Shown here: one piece after another, positions 1 to 10,991 of the stretch
How the letters are laid out: each line of letters opens with the position of its first letter
How positions within the stretch are numbered: the stretch's first letter is position 1
Source: Elysia chlorotica
Lineage: Eukaryota > Mollusca > Gastropoda > Plakobranchidae
NCBI GenBank assembly: GCA_003991915.1
Contig: RQTK01000018.1
Coordinates: forward strand, 1-64,000
Direction: 5' to 3'
DNA length: 64,000 bases
The notes under the pieces: generated by a model
The model's database searches: none
The model's input: only the letters and a program-made list of their open reading frames with translations
Told to the model about the DNA's origin: nothing
Position numbers and translations under genes: made by a program

Positions 1-468
1 ACGTGGGATTTCGTTAAGTTCTGCCTGTAGCTGTTCATAGAAAAGGTCTTTGTCTTCCTCTTCGTGATCATTTGTTGGAGCATAGCATTGTAGTATACTT
101 AAATTGTTATGCCTACCTCTGAGTCTGATTCTGATGAGTCTACTGTTAACTGCTTTCCATTCCATTAATGATTTCTCTAGGCCTTTCTTAAGAATAATTG
201 CAACACCTTCAGTATGTATGTTATCATCTGTCCCTGAGTGTAGAACTGTTTCTCCTGTGTTTGTTCTTAGTCTACCAGTCCATCTGCTCTCACTAACACC
301 TAAAATATGTAAGTTATATCTGTTCATTTCTGATATTACCTGGGCAAGTTTACCTGTTTCAAACATTGTCCTTACATTCCAGAATCCTATCCTGGTCTTA
401 GTTTTTGCATTCAAGACTTCCTTTGTCCTGCCAGTGGTTTCCTTTCGGCTTTCACTACTGCCATTCAT
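1..468 (-). CDS. LINE ORF, N-terminal AP-endonuclease domain (partial, runs off the left edge)
   Basis: Reading the minus strand from the ATG at 468-466 gives 156 codons without a stop to the window edge. The protein has the hallmarks of the apurinic-like endonuclease of non-LTR retrotransposons of the kind often annotated as craniofacial development protein 2-like: RIGFWNVRTM, then EMNRYNLHILGVSESRW (catalytic Glu in the SESRW block), HTEGVAII, VNSRLIRIR, and LQCYAPTND. This domain nicks target DNA so that reverse transcription can be primed there. The clade is probably RTE-like, which I infer from motif style. No stop or frameshift is visible, so this copy is younger than the other LINEs here. 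Its reverse transcriptase, if present, lies outside the window. Confidence 0.85.
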   Translation of the reverse strand, partial: MNGSSESRKETTGRTKEVLNAKTKTRIGFWNVRTMFETGKLAQVISEMNRYNLHILGVSESRWTGRLRTNTGETVLHSGTDDNIHTEGVAIILKKGLEKSLMEWKAVNSRLIRIRLRGRHNNLSILQCYAPTNDHEEEDKDLFYEQLQAELNEIPR

Positions 469-479
469 ACAAGCGCCCT

Positions 480-780
480 GAGGGCCCTCAGGAAGCCTCT
501 TCCGCGAGCTATAAAAGTTGTTTGTTGCTGTTTCTGTAACAATAGCATTTTTACAAGATAGAGTTGTTAGCCCTATGCTAAACCTACAAGTAGGGGGAGG
601 GGTGGATCGTATCTAGTCTGGCCTCTATTCTTTGACCTGTCCGGCTTGGGTGGCCCTACCAGGAGCACTGAGCTCCCGCCGGCATAGCTCGCAGGGTTAT
701 CGAGGCCCGCAAGCTCGCTCACCTTGTCATGGTAACGATCCGTGAGGAGATCGGATGGGATACCAACCTAATTTTACAAA
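480..780 (-). mobile_element. 5' leader of the left-edge LINE
   Basis: This GC-richer stretch lies directly upstream of the LINE ORF on the minus strand. A similar leader, with the wording 'ggatcacccaagcc', occurs at about 44450-44590 upstream of a second endonuclease fragment, which supports it being the untranslated 5' region of the same class of element. No coding sequence is seen. Confidence 0.55.
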
Positions 781-885
781 GCATTCTGGAAACAACATTA
801 AAACCTCTCATGGATGCCTATAATTATAGCTATGAAGATTGAGCACTATCACCATTGTAGAGACAATGCACTATAAAAAACAAAC

Positions 886-1570
886 ATGTTAAAAGTTAAA
901 ATGAGGAGGGCTTACTTTTCCTCTTTCAATAAACACCCTTTAAGCCTTATTTGTGGAATAAAGAGAACCCTTGCTATAACAAGAGTTATAAAGAAAAGAA
1001 ATTTCGTTGTTACCGAGTGTTACTGTATAAGGCAAACAGAGAAGGGATTGTGCTGTGTATGGATTTTGAAAAGGCCTTTGACAAAATATCCCTATCCTTT
1101 ATAATCAGTGCATTTGAGAGAATGAAATTTGGCGTTTGTTTTATAAGATGGATCGGTGTTCTATTAACGGATAGGAAGTGCTGTTTGCAAAACGGAGGAT
1201 ACTGCTCTTAAGATTTTTTTATGACACATGTCGTTAGGCAAATGTGCCTTATCTCACCATTGTTATTTACTATAGCTGCAGAGTTTCGTCCCAAAAAATC
1301 TTGCAAGATCACAAAATCAAAGGTATTCAGATCCTGCCAACATACAATGTGAAAGTACTGCAATATGTGGATGATACAACATTTTCCCTTAAAGATTTAG
1401 TTGAAATAAAAGAAGTGCTGTCTAGACTAAAAGAATTTTACAAAGTCTCTGGTCTTAAACTTAACAAAGAAAAATCAATGTATGTGCCACTATCAGCGGA
1501 TCGTAATCTTGTGGAGTATGAATATCATATCCGTGGTAGCACTAATATTTGCTGTCTACATATTAAATGA
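886..1570 (+). pseudogene. Degenerate non-LTR reverse transcriptase fragment (L1/Tx1-like)
   Basis: Pieces of an RT domain appear in successive frames. At about 1050-1150 there is GIVLCMDFEKAFDKIS, the RT block with the first catalytic Asp, followed by FERMKFG and FIRWIGVLL. After a frame change near 1205-1240 comes MCLISPLLFTIAAEF, and at 1364-1375 the YVDD box within LQYVDDTTF, followed by VSGLKLNKEKS. The DFEKAFD wording and GLKLN block resemble L1/Tx1-type elements rather than the RTE-like copies nearby. At least two frame breaks are needed to join it, so it is dead. Confidence 0.75.
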
Positions 1571-2034
1571 ATAAATACATATAAACGTATATAGCTTTTT
1601 AAACAAATCACATAAAACATTATAATATGGCCTAGACTTGAAAGCATCTATGCCTGAACAAGTCTGAGCAAAAATAAAAAAATAAAGTATACATGTAATT
1701 TAATTAAGTCTATAATTTTTTTTTAAAATTACGATTAGTTGATTGGAGCAAACGGTAATACATATAGGATATATATTTTCAACATTTATCATCACATCAG
1801 TGTAGAGCTTTTACACTCTGAATAATTTTTTTAAATATGTAATTTAAGAAAGTGTATTAAATTTTTGTAAAACAAAGTCTATTAAATTTTTGTAAAGTCA
1901 CAAAAAGCCTTTATCTTTCAGTCAGTCAGAAATCCTTCTCTTTTCAAAGGTTGGACGCCATGGTCTTCCATCTTTCTCGTTAAAGCGCAATCTTGCAGCC
2001 CTCAATTTCATTCCATTCGAATGTCCTTTAGATC
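1571..2034. other. AT-rich spacer, nothing recognised
   Basis: AT-rich sequence between the L1/Tx1-like fragment and the hairpin cassette. It has short local duplications ('attaaatttttgtaaa' twice near 1857-1900) and no coding signal. Confidence 0.4.
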
Positions 2035-2165
2035 AGTGCTTCCAACAGCCAAGCGTGATTTATGCTGAAAATTTGCCCGGGGTCTGGGGGCCGGCGTAGG
2101 CCCCCAGTGGGTTCAGGGCAAAGCCCTGATTGGGGGTCAGGGGGCCAACGGCCCCCTGAAGCTGA
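2035..2165. repeat. Three-hairpin GC-rich cassette next to a hAT-like terminus
   Basis: Three consecutive perfect stem-loops stand out from the AT-rich background: 2084-2107 (9-bp arms, 6-nt loop), 2113-2129 (7-bp arms, 3-nt loop) and 2137-2159 (10-bp arms, 3-nt loop). Just outside lies CAGTGCTTCCAACAGCC, which resembles the CAGAGCTGCCAACC end of the element at 26595. A second cassette with the same stem number and loop sizes, in reverse order, is at 26659-26734. It is probably part of a DNA transposon. Confidence 0.6.
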
Positions 2166-2371
2166 AGAAAAATCAATAATTAGAGGTGCTAGAACGCAAT
2201 TCTAAGCATACTAAAGTGCAAATTAATAAGATATAATGTTATAGTCGAAGCAATTTCCATTCATAAAACAATCCACACTTAAAAGCCACCCATATCAACA
2301 TAGAAGATTTTTGTTATCTTTGAAATAGAACGCCTCGTAAAACCTGAATGGCACGGTAGGGAGATCAAAGC

Positions 2372-2837
2372 CAAGAATGTCAGTATAGATACGCCTGACT
2401 CATGATCTTTGTTAAAGTCATTTTTATATATATTGAAATTTTTAAGATGATTTTTAAAACTTATTTTCCTTTCCAAAAAATATTCCTAGTATGATACGAT
2501 TGTTTGAAAGTATTTAAAAATCTTTGCGATAAAAAAGGCTTCAATTCATTTTTTTTGTAGTAGCCAAAACTGTCAATTAATACTTTAGTTCCTCATAACT
2601 TCAATACGGGTGAAAGAACAACAATGAGTTTAAGTGACAAGTTTGATATACATGTACCAAACAGTTTCATGAAGTTTTTACTAAGCTCGATCCGCGCAAA
2701 CGTTCAATATTTAAAGTTAAGTTAAAGCATTTAAATGTCATTTATCCTACTTTTTATACCCAATCTAGACACACATATCTTTTAATCTATTAAACTTAAA
2801 CGCATGGTTGTTTTTTTAAAGCGATTTTGTTTTTTTT
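2372..2837. repeat. Dispersed repeat R, copy 1
   Basis: Direct-orientation match, with scattered substitutions and indels, to 10992-11450. Both copies share 'caagaatgtcagtatagata', 'gcgcaaacgttcaatatt' and 'gcgattttgtttttttt'. The similarity ends at the point where the recent duplicated block A begins, so R was cut or abutted by that event. No coding potential was seen. Confidence 0.7.
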
Positions 2838-3703
2838 TGAACACCATGTTATTTCTTAAGATTAGCAATTAAAGTTTAAGTTTGTATTTGCGGCATGTCA
2901 TCCCAACAACTGCTATATTGTGTCCACTATCTCCTGGACAGTTAACACAGTAGACTAGGAGGCTGATTCCTCATTTTATTTTAGAGCAAAGAAACTGTGT
3001 ATAAAATTGATTGATTAAAATTGAAGAGTATAATACAGTCGTTTAAAATCAACATGCAGGATAATAAAGGTTATACTTATACTTTTCAGAAACCTAACAG
3101 TGAATATTCTCTCTAATGGATTGGAAGCCAAGTGCAGACTTTGTGTCAGCAAAATACCTAGCAAAAAAAGGATCTTGAATTCAAATGATATTTTAGAGAA
3201 ACTTCCCTTCTTTAAAAGTCATTTACCATGGCAACAATATACATGCAGGCACAAAGCTCAACCCACATTGACATGTTACATTAATATAATATTAAAATAC
3301 ATAATTATCATAAAATTTTATCAACATTTATCACACACTGTTTTGTTTTTTTGTGTGACATGCACTGCAAATAATTATTATGCTAAGATTGGATCCACAA
3401 CACAAACAGCGCTGTTTGGGAAATCTTCTAGATGTGGATAGGTTTAATATACACTCAATTAAATTGTCATGGACTACAAAAGTTGAGTTAATAACCCCCT
3501 TAGAATATTTATGGAGACAATATGAATTATCTTGGTTCTAGGAGTACATTATTACAACCTCTTCGCTTTAAACATAACCTGATAACTTGAATAAAACTTT
3601 TACATGGTACATGTACAAATATTTCAATGCATGTATGTTAATGTAAGTGTAATGCATCGCATCTAATGTTAAAAAAAGAATGTTTATTCAAGTGCATCTA
3701 GAT
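2838..3703. repeat. Duplicated block A, copy 1
   Basis: Essentially identical to 8577-9442, with a constant offset of 5739 and no net indel over 866 bp. It contains a 113-codon ORF (3100-3441 +) that I do not recognise and that is probably not a gene. The right end, 3703, abuts block B copy 1 without any spacer. In copy 2 the same end continues into unrelated DNA. Confidence 0.9.
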
Positions 3704-5207
3704 CGCAATGTTTCAAGTACCTTGGCTCAGTGAAAGAAAACAATGGATCATGTTTCAAAGACGTTAGGACAATGTGGTCTAAGTTTACACAAAATAAGTC
3801 TGCGGAGTAGGGACAGGAACAAATGGCGTGCTGTTGTGATGACTGCTGGAGATCCTATCGACGAACACTGCGACGGATACAAGTAAGTAACAAGTAACTT
3901 TGAAATAGCCAGAGTTTCTGTTTTCTTAATATTTAGCAGCAGGTCGTATTTTTCACTTTCTTCTTTTATAACTATCACTGGGTTTTGGAGATCATTTTCA
4001 CTTTCCGCCGGGATCACTGTATCATCGGCATATCGTAGGTGTTAATTTGTTAATATGTTGAATAGACATGGGGATAATAGACAGCCTTGTCAAACTCTTC
4101 TTTTTTTTCTAACTGGTCCTGTTAGTGTGTTGTCTCCCTTTACTTTAGTCAATTGATCCCAGTACAGGTTTGATGACAAGGCTATATCATTTTCATCAAT
4201 ATCTAATTTCTGTTAAGTTTTTTATGGTTAACTGTATCAAATGCTTTTGAATAATCAATAAAGCATGCATAGATATTTTTCTCTCTATATTTTTCTGACA
4301 GAATTTTCATGTTAAATATTGCTTCTCTTGTTCAACTGTCTTTTCTAAATGCGGCTTGGTTTTCCTCGACTTCAGTATTGATCTCGTCTTTTATTCTATT
4401 CAGTATGTTGGTCAGTGATAGTTTTAATGTATGACGCATCAGGCTTATAGTCCTGTAATTTGAGCATTTGAGTGCATTTGTTTTTTGGGGGAGTAGAATG
4501 AAAACTAAGGTCCTTAATTCTCCTGGAATGTGTGTTGTTCTTTATGTTCCATTACAGATTTCAGTTTTACACCAAAGTTATTCAAAGCTCTTAGCATCTA
4601 TGCCACAAGCTTTTCCTGATGACATTATCTTAATGCATGCAGTTTCATGTTACAAAATTGTTGGGCTCTGTAGATGGGACTTTATAGGGTTGGCTGGTCT
4701 ATCTGTATCAAAAAGCTCTTCTACATATTCTGTCCATCTTTTCAATATTTGTTCCCATTCAAATAAAACTTTGCCTGTTTTGTTCTTTATGCAACCACCA
4801 GTAGTATTCCCTTTATTTGTAGATTCTTTAATTTTTTCAAACAGTTTCTCTTAGTTACAATTACAAAAAAAAAAAAATTTCAAATCTCAAAACATTTGTC
4901 ATTTAACCATTTTTCTATGGCTTTTTGGCAGTCTTTCTTTATCTTTTTATCGACAAGTTTATAATTGTAATTGTAATTTATGTTTGAAAATACAACCCTT
5001 TGGTTGGATATTTATGCAGTTTTAAACCTAAGACATGAGATAGGATTCAGGGCAAGGTTAAATCCCTTGGGTAACATTCTTAAAAGAACAAACAAGCTCT
5101 TAGAATAACACTGACCTCTACAAGCCATGGGCCAACATTTGGAGAGCAGGAATAAAAGCAGGAGTCCATGATGAAATATTCTCTGCACTGTGCCGAAAGT
5201 GGTGCAC
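3704..5207. repeat. Duplicated block B, copy 1
   Basis: Nearly identical to 6597-8098. I noticed one substitution near position 3923 and a length difference in an A-run near 4865. It starts in the middle of the C-terminal part of a plus-strand LINE and contains a minus-strand LINE fragment. Both of its ends truncate neighbouring features, whereas the LINE at the left end of copy 2 is continuous, so copy 1 looks like the derived copy. Confidence 0.9.
3890..4990 (-). pseudogene. Broken RTE-like LINE, linker and reverse transcriptase (in block B copy 1)
   Basis: On the minus strand the linker before the RT is readable in pieces (GCIKNKTGKVLFEWEQILKR, then WTEYVEELFD). Further downstream are QGCLLSPCLFNILTN and the catalytic RYADDTVI, followed by SEKYDLLLNIKKTETLAIS. 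Stops and frameshifts lie between the pieces, and the fingers part of the RT is poorly preserved. It would have supplied target-primed reverse transcription. It is now inactive. Its duplicate is at about 6783-7883. Confidence 0.8.
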
Positions 5208-6110
5208 CCTCGTGCCTTTCACCATAGGCTCTACAATCTTCTCCTGCAATGAATTGTGCCTTCTCACATGTCCGTAATATTTAATTTTTCTCTTTTTTTC
5301 TGTTTTGAGAAGCTGTTTTTCCTTGATATTTACAATCTCTAGTATCTCAAGGTGTTTTCTTTTCTTTCCAAGAGGCGCTTGTTATTCAACTATTAATTCA
5401 CATCTCTAAAGCATCTATTCCTCTTTCAGTATCTGCAGTCAGAGTCCAAGTTTCACACCCATACATAAATGTTGACCAAATATAACACTTGCTTAGTCTT
5501 AGTCTTGTTTGAAGTCATACATTTGAACTAGTAAGGATTCCAATCCTTTTCTTTATTTCTGTACCATTTGTTCCATCTTCTGTTATTAATTGTCCCAAAT
5601 ATACAAAACTTTTAACTTGTTCCACCCCTTTTCTGTCAATAATTACAGTTGTACATTTATGACAGATTTTTCTTTTTTCTTTGAAATACGTTATGAAGGC
5701 TTCCTCTGTTGTGTTCCTAACCTTTTCTATCAAAATCTGTAATACAAATAGCATATCTATGGCTCCTCTGCCACTTCTGTAACCAGCTTGACAGTTTGAT
5801 ACTTCACTTTCTATCTTGTTCTTCAGTCTGTTCAGGATAATAATAAGTAGGATTTTACTTGCGTGACTAATAAGAGCGATGGTCCTATAGTTATTACAAT
5901 TTTTGGGATCCCCACTTTTATACAACATAAAGAATTCTTGCAGCTTCCAATCCTCTGGCCATTTGCAGGTTTCCCATATTCTGGTGCATAGAAAATGAAG
6001 AGCCTTTGTTCCCTCATGCATTCTATACTTCAGCAGCTCACCAGGGATGTTATCTAGCCCTGGTGATTTCCACATCTGAGACTATCTATAGCAGAGTCTA
6101 TTTCTTCTAA
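5208..6110 (-). pseudogene. Broken RTE-like LINE with the RT active site deleted
   Basis: Minus strand. The N-terminal RT part is well preserved: KSPGLDNIPGELLK, WPEDWKLQEF, NYRTIALISHASKILL, NRLKNKIESEVSNCQAGYR, IDMLFVLQILIEKVRN and EAFITYF. It then jumps, within one open frame (5515-6075), to the post-RT block VEQVKSFVYLGQLITEDG. The palm with the catalytic Asp pair is therefore deleted. Past the stop, the C-terminal region is still recognisable in broken frames down to 5208 (CETWTLTADTER, then WKEKKTHLEILEIVNIKEKQ). The fragment stops exactly at the edge of block B copy 1. A frameshift near 6068 separates an upstream EEIDSAIDSLR segment. Confidence 0.85.
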
Positions 6111-6780
6111 GATTACAGCAAAGCTTTCAACAGTGTTCAACACCACCATCTGTTTCAAACTATGTAAAAAATGGGTTTGTCTGCACATCTGATATCACTT
6201 ATTTCTAATCTGTACACAAACCAAAGTGCCACCATAAGATGGAATGGGGAACACAGTGGTCACTTTCATATCAATAAAGGAGTTAGACAAGGCTGCATAC
6301 TATCCCCTCATCCCCTCCTTGTTTAGTATCTACACAGAACAAGTGATGCGGGAGGCAGACATAGACTATGGGAATAAGCATAGGAGGACGTAATCTGACA
6401 AATCTGCTTTATGCTGACGATACTGCCCTGATTGCTGACAATGTAACAGGCATGAAAAGAATCTTAAATAGAGTAGACATTGCAGGAAGAAAAGCATCAT
6501 TAAAACTAAATGCTAAGAAAACTTAAGTCATGCACATAAACGACACAAATAACACTGCAAATGACATCAAAGTAGACAACTCAAAACTTGAATATGCGCA
6601 ATGTTTCAAGTACCTTGGCTCAGTGAAAGAAAACAATGGATCATGTTTCAAAGACGTTAGGACAATGTGGTCTAAGTTTACACAAAATAAGTCTGCGGAG
6701 TAGGGACAGGAACAAATGGCGTGCTGTTGTGATGACTGCTGGAGATCCTATCGACGAACACTGCGACGGATACAAGTAAG
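6111..6780 (+). pseudogene. Broken LINE, reverse transcriptase palm to C-terminus
   Basis: Plus strand, head to head with the minus-strand LINE ending at 6110. It is readable as DYSKAFNSV, SLISNLYTNQSATIRWNG, KGVRQGCILSP, LYTEQVMREADID, LLYADDTALIADN (catalytic box), KASLKLNAKKT, FKYLGSVKENNGSCFKDVR, and finally RSRDRNKWRAVVM, a typical C-terminal LINE block. Stops and frame changes occur at several places, for example after VMHINDT. The reading continues straight across 6597, the left border of block B copy 2. This indicates that copy 2 sits in its original place. Confidence 0.85.
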
Positions 6781-8098
6781 TAACAAGTAACTTTGAAATA
6801 GCCAGAGTTTCTGTTTCCTTAATATTTAGCAGCAGGTCGTATTTTTCACTTTCTTCTTTTATAACTATCACTGGGTTTTGGAGATCATTTTCACTTTCCG
6901 CCGGGATCACTGTATCATCGGCATATCGTAGGTGTTAATTTGTTAATATGTTGAATAGACATGGGGATAATAGACAGCCTTGTCAAACTCTTCTTTTTTT
7001 TCTAACTGGTCCTGTTAGTGTGTTGTCTCCCTTTACTTTAGTCAATTGATCCCAGTACAGGTTTGATGACAAGGCTATATCATTTTCATCAATATCTAAT
7101 TTCTGTTAAGTTTTTTATGGTTAACTGTATCAAATGCTTTTGAATAATCAATAAAGCATGCATAGATATTTTTCTCTCTATATTTTTCTGACAGAATTTT
7201 CATGTTAAATATTGCTTCTCTTGTTCAACTGTCTTTTCTAAATGCGGCTTGGTTTTCCTCGACTTCAGTATTGATCTCGTCTTTTATTCTATTCAGTATG
7301 TTGGTCAGTGATAGTTTTAATGTATGACGCATCAGGCTTATAGTCCTGTAATTTGAGCATTTGAGTGCATTTGTTTTTTGGGGGAGTAGAATGAAAACTA
7401 AGGTCCTTAATTCTCCTGGAATGTGTGTTGTTCTTTATGTTCCATTACAGATTTCAGTTTTACACCAAAGTTATTCAAAGCTCTTAGCATCTATGCCACA
7501 AGCTTTTCCTGATGACATTATCTTAATGCATGCAGTTTCATGTTACAAAATTGTTGGGCTCTGTAGATGGGACTTTATAGGGTTGGCTGGTCTATCTGTA
7601 TCAAAAAGCTCTTCTACATATTCTGTCCATCTTTTCAATATTTGTTCCCATTCAAATAAAACTTTGCCTGTTTTGTTCTTTATGCAACCACCAGTAGTAT
7701 TCCCTTTATTTGTAGATTCTTTAATTTTTTCAAACAGTTTCTCTTAGTTACAATTACAAAAAAAAAGATTTTAAATCTCAAAACATTTGTCATTTAACCA
7801 TTTTTCTATGGCTTTTTGGCAGTCTTTCTTTATCTTTTTATCGACAAGTTTATAATTGTAATTGTAATTTATGTTTGAAAATACAACCCTTTGGTTGGAT
7901 ATTTATGCAGTTTTAAACCTAAGACATGAGATAGGATTCAGGGCAAGGTTAAATCCCTTGGGTAACATTCTTAAAAGAACAAACAAGCTCTTAGAATAAC
8001 ACTGACCTCTACAAGCCATGGGCCAACATTTGGAGAGCAGGAATAAAAGCAGGAGTCCATGATGAAATATTCTCTGCACTGTGCCGAAAGTGGTGCAC
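6597..8098. repeat. Duplicated block B, copy 2 (probable source)
   Basis: Partner of 3704-5207. It carries the C-terminus of the plus-strand LINE and then the same minus-strand LINE linker/RT fragment with RYADDTVI (about 6783-7883). The flanking LINE reads through its left edge, so this is the likely donor. Confidence 0.9.
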
Positions 8099-8576
8099 AG
8101 TGGTTCCAATCAAAATTCAACCAAGTAGAATTTGTGTGGATGTCTAGAGCTGTTTCCTCTGTACAACAAGAGCGCGCTGCCCACGGAGAACATATCTGCG
8201 TATGAATAATTTTTTTTTAATTACAAGACTGTAGTGTACCTTTCTAAACCTTAATGTGATACATCCATTTTCAATCAAAGCTTAGCTTATTTAATTCATA
8301 GTGCATAAGAGTATATAAAGGTTAGGTATATTATCACTAAAAGGACTGTTAATAAACATATATGCTTATTTCAACTTTTTTTTTTAAAGAAGTTATGATT
8401 CACTGTCAGTTTTAGATTTAAAAAAATGTATTACAATTAAAATCATACAGTCCTACAGAAAAGATTTTAGTACACTCAATACCTAATTATATTTAATTAT
8501 TAGGACACGGAGAGGGACTTACCTATATCCCTAAGAAAATGCTATTAGGGATCCATGATGTGTTTTATTAAAAAAA
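8099..8576. other. Spacer between duplicated blocks B and A
   Basis: AT-rich, with no coding signal. This is the only part of 6597-9442 that is missing from the fused copy at 2838-5207. Confidence 0.6.
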
Positions 8577-9442
8577 TGAACACCATGTTATTTCTTAAGA
8601 TTAGCAATTAAAGTTTAAGTTTGTATTTGCGGCATGTCATCCCAACAACTGCTATATTGTGTCCACTATCTCCTGGACAGTTAACACAGTAGACTAGGAG
8701 GCTGATTCCTCATTTTATTTTAGAGCAAAGAAACTGTGTATAAAATTGATTGATTAAAATTGAAGAGTATAATACAGTCGTTTAAAATCAACATGCAGGA
8801 TAATAAAGGTTATACTTATACTTTTCAGAAACCTAACAGTGAATATTCTCTCTAATGGATTGGAAGCCAAGTGCAGACTTTGTGTCAGCAAAATACCTAG
8901 CAAAAAAAGGATCTTGAATTCAAATGATATTTTAGAGAAACTTCCCTTCTTTAAAAGTCATTTACCATGGCAACAATATACATGCAGGCACAAAGCTCAA
9001 CCCACATTGACATGTTACATTAATATAATATTAAAATACATAATTATCATAAAATTTTATCAACATTTATCACACACTGTTTTGTTTTTTTGTGTGACAT
9101 GCACTGCAAATAATTATTATGCTAAGATTGGATCCACAACACAAACAGCGCTGTTTGGGAAATCTTCTAGATGTGGATAGGTTTAATATACACTCAATTA
9201 AATTGTCATGGACTACAAAAGTTGAGTTAATAACCCCCTTAGAATATTTATGGAGACAATATGAATTATCTTGGTTCTAGGAGTACATTATTACAACCTC
9301 TTCGCTTTAAACATAACCTGATAACTTGAATAAAACTTTTACATGGTACATGTACAAATATTTCAATGCATGTATGTTAATGTAAGTGTAATGCATCGCA
9401 TCTAATGTTAAAAAAAGAATGTTTATTCAAGTGCATCTAGAT
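8577..9442. repeat. Duplicated block A, copy 2 (probable source)
   Basis: Identical or nearly so to 2838-3703. It continues at 9443 into unrelated sequence, without block B. Confidence 0.9.
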
Positions 9443-10030
9443 GATTATTAGATTGTTTGTTTTTACAGACATCAGCACAGCAACAGCAACAGCTATATAT
9501 ATTCTCTCCAACAAAAAATAAGAGAACACTTTGATCGCAAATGAATAGCCACAGAATCTAGAAAGGAAACCCTACTTACGTTTTGCCTCTAAAGACAGGG
9601 CTTGGATGCCACCAAGCCCAGTCTACATTTCCTGAACTTTTAAAAAAGGAGGGTGGGTATCCCTTCTAAGAGAACTATTAGTGGAACTTTGACATCTTCA
9701 CATCGTATATCCCCCCCCCCCCCCTTCCAATGGTGAACTGCATTTCAAAGGATATGAACAGGAGCTTCTGTAAACCAAGCCTCAGTGAGCTGCTGTAAGT
9801 GTGTGTAATGGAAGTAAAAGGAAGAAAGGAAGGTGAATCAAAGGTTTTTGTTTTCCTTGTTTTAAGTATATTATAGTTTACCTTAATACTTAATACCGAA
9901 AATTTTAGTGGTATCAAATATGAAGTTTAAATATATATATAAATAATCATTAGTCCTTAAAAAACATTAAAAAATCTCTGATTCTAAAAGATTTCAAGTT
10001 TCTCTAGAAATGACAAATAAAGATTTATCT
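9443..10030. other. Non-coding spacer with a poly-C run
   Basis: No gene seen. A run of 14 C lies at 9711-9724. Confidence 0.5.
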
Positions 10031-10236
10031 TATCAGGAGCAATTCAGCTCAAGTTAGAGCATTGGTCTCCAGATCGGGATGTCCGTTGCTCAAAATTTGA
10101 TATGCCCGATTTCGTACCCTACTGGTTGGGTCGGTGCTAGTATAATGTGACCGGCTGAGACAGGAGTCAGTTTCCCTGCCCAGTCTTGTGTGTTTCAGCA
10201 CATAAAAATTGTCAAATGTCAGTCTTGGGGCCTGAT
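10031..10236 (+). repeat. tRNA-derived SINE, copy 1
   Basis: A tRNA-like head ('agctcaagttagagcat' resembles an A box) is followed by the family body 'ggttgggtcggtgctagtat', 'gaccggctgagacaggagtc', 'cagcacataaaaattgtca' and 'gtcagtcttggggcc'. The same body occurs at 62893-63105 and partly at 18885-19012. Confidence 0.75.
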
Positions 10237-10991
10237 ATTAAGCAAACAACTTCACTAAATTTATCTATCTTATCTAACTTAAAACTTGATTCCTCATGTC
10301 CGAATACGGAAAACACTTTACAGCTTTATAGAACAAAAATAAGTTCTACAATCGCACAAAAGGTCGAAATAACGCAGCTATGCCCCAAACACTCACCAAA
10401 ACTGCCCATAGACTAGAAATACATATGGTCCATGGTGTAGCAGTAGCACACATCATGGCCAGAATAGAAAAGTAAGTCTATCTTTAACTAGATAAATAGA
10501 TACAAATATAGAAAGATAAATAATTATATAAAAGAATTAGAAAGATACAAAAAATGTAGTATTATTCTGGTTAAATAGATGAAACAGAACGAGATAGATA
10601 TAAAGCTAAAAAAGAAAGATAGATCTATACGGCTGGTTGGTGGGTGGATTGACTTACGATGTAAGCTACTAACCTATATAGGAGACAGGTCCCAAGACTG
10701 CTGTCTTAAAAAATTAAGATTTTGTCACACAGATACAGCTGTGACTTATGTCCCAACAACTCAAATTATATAAAATATGAAACTGAGACAAGCTGTTGGA
10801 GTTTGAACAAGAGAAATCTTGAATAGAAACCAAGAACTCTAACAATAAAGCCAGTTTGCCCCTGATAACAGAAACAGAGAAAAGTCAAATTCAGATTGTG
10901 TTCCGTGGCGAGAGAATTCTCTCCCTCCCTCTATAGAGAATGATCGACCCTCATCTCACCATGAGTATACCCATTCAAAGAAGAAAAAGAA
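10237..10991. other. AT-rich spacer
   Basis: GATA/AGATA-rich low-complexity DNA near 10490-10625. No gene recognised. Confidence 0.4.

Noticed and set aside
104..481. Plus-strand 125-codon ORF at the left edge
   Set aside because: Antisense shadow of the LINE endonuclease, whose minus-strand frame has clear domain motifs.
3100..3441. 113-codon ORF in block A (also 8839-9180)
   Set aside because: No recognisable motif, and the later half is AT-rich low-complexity. Its presence twice only reflects the duplication.
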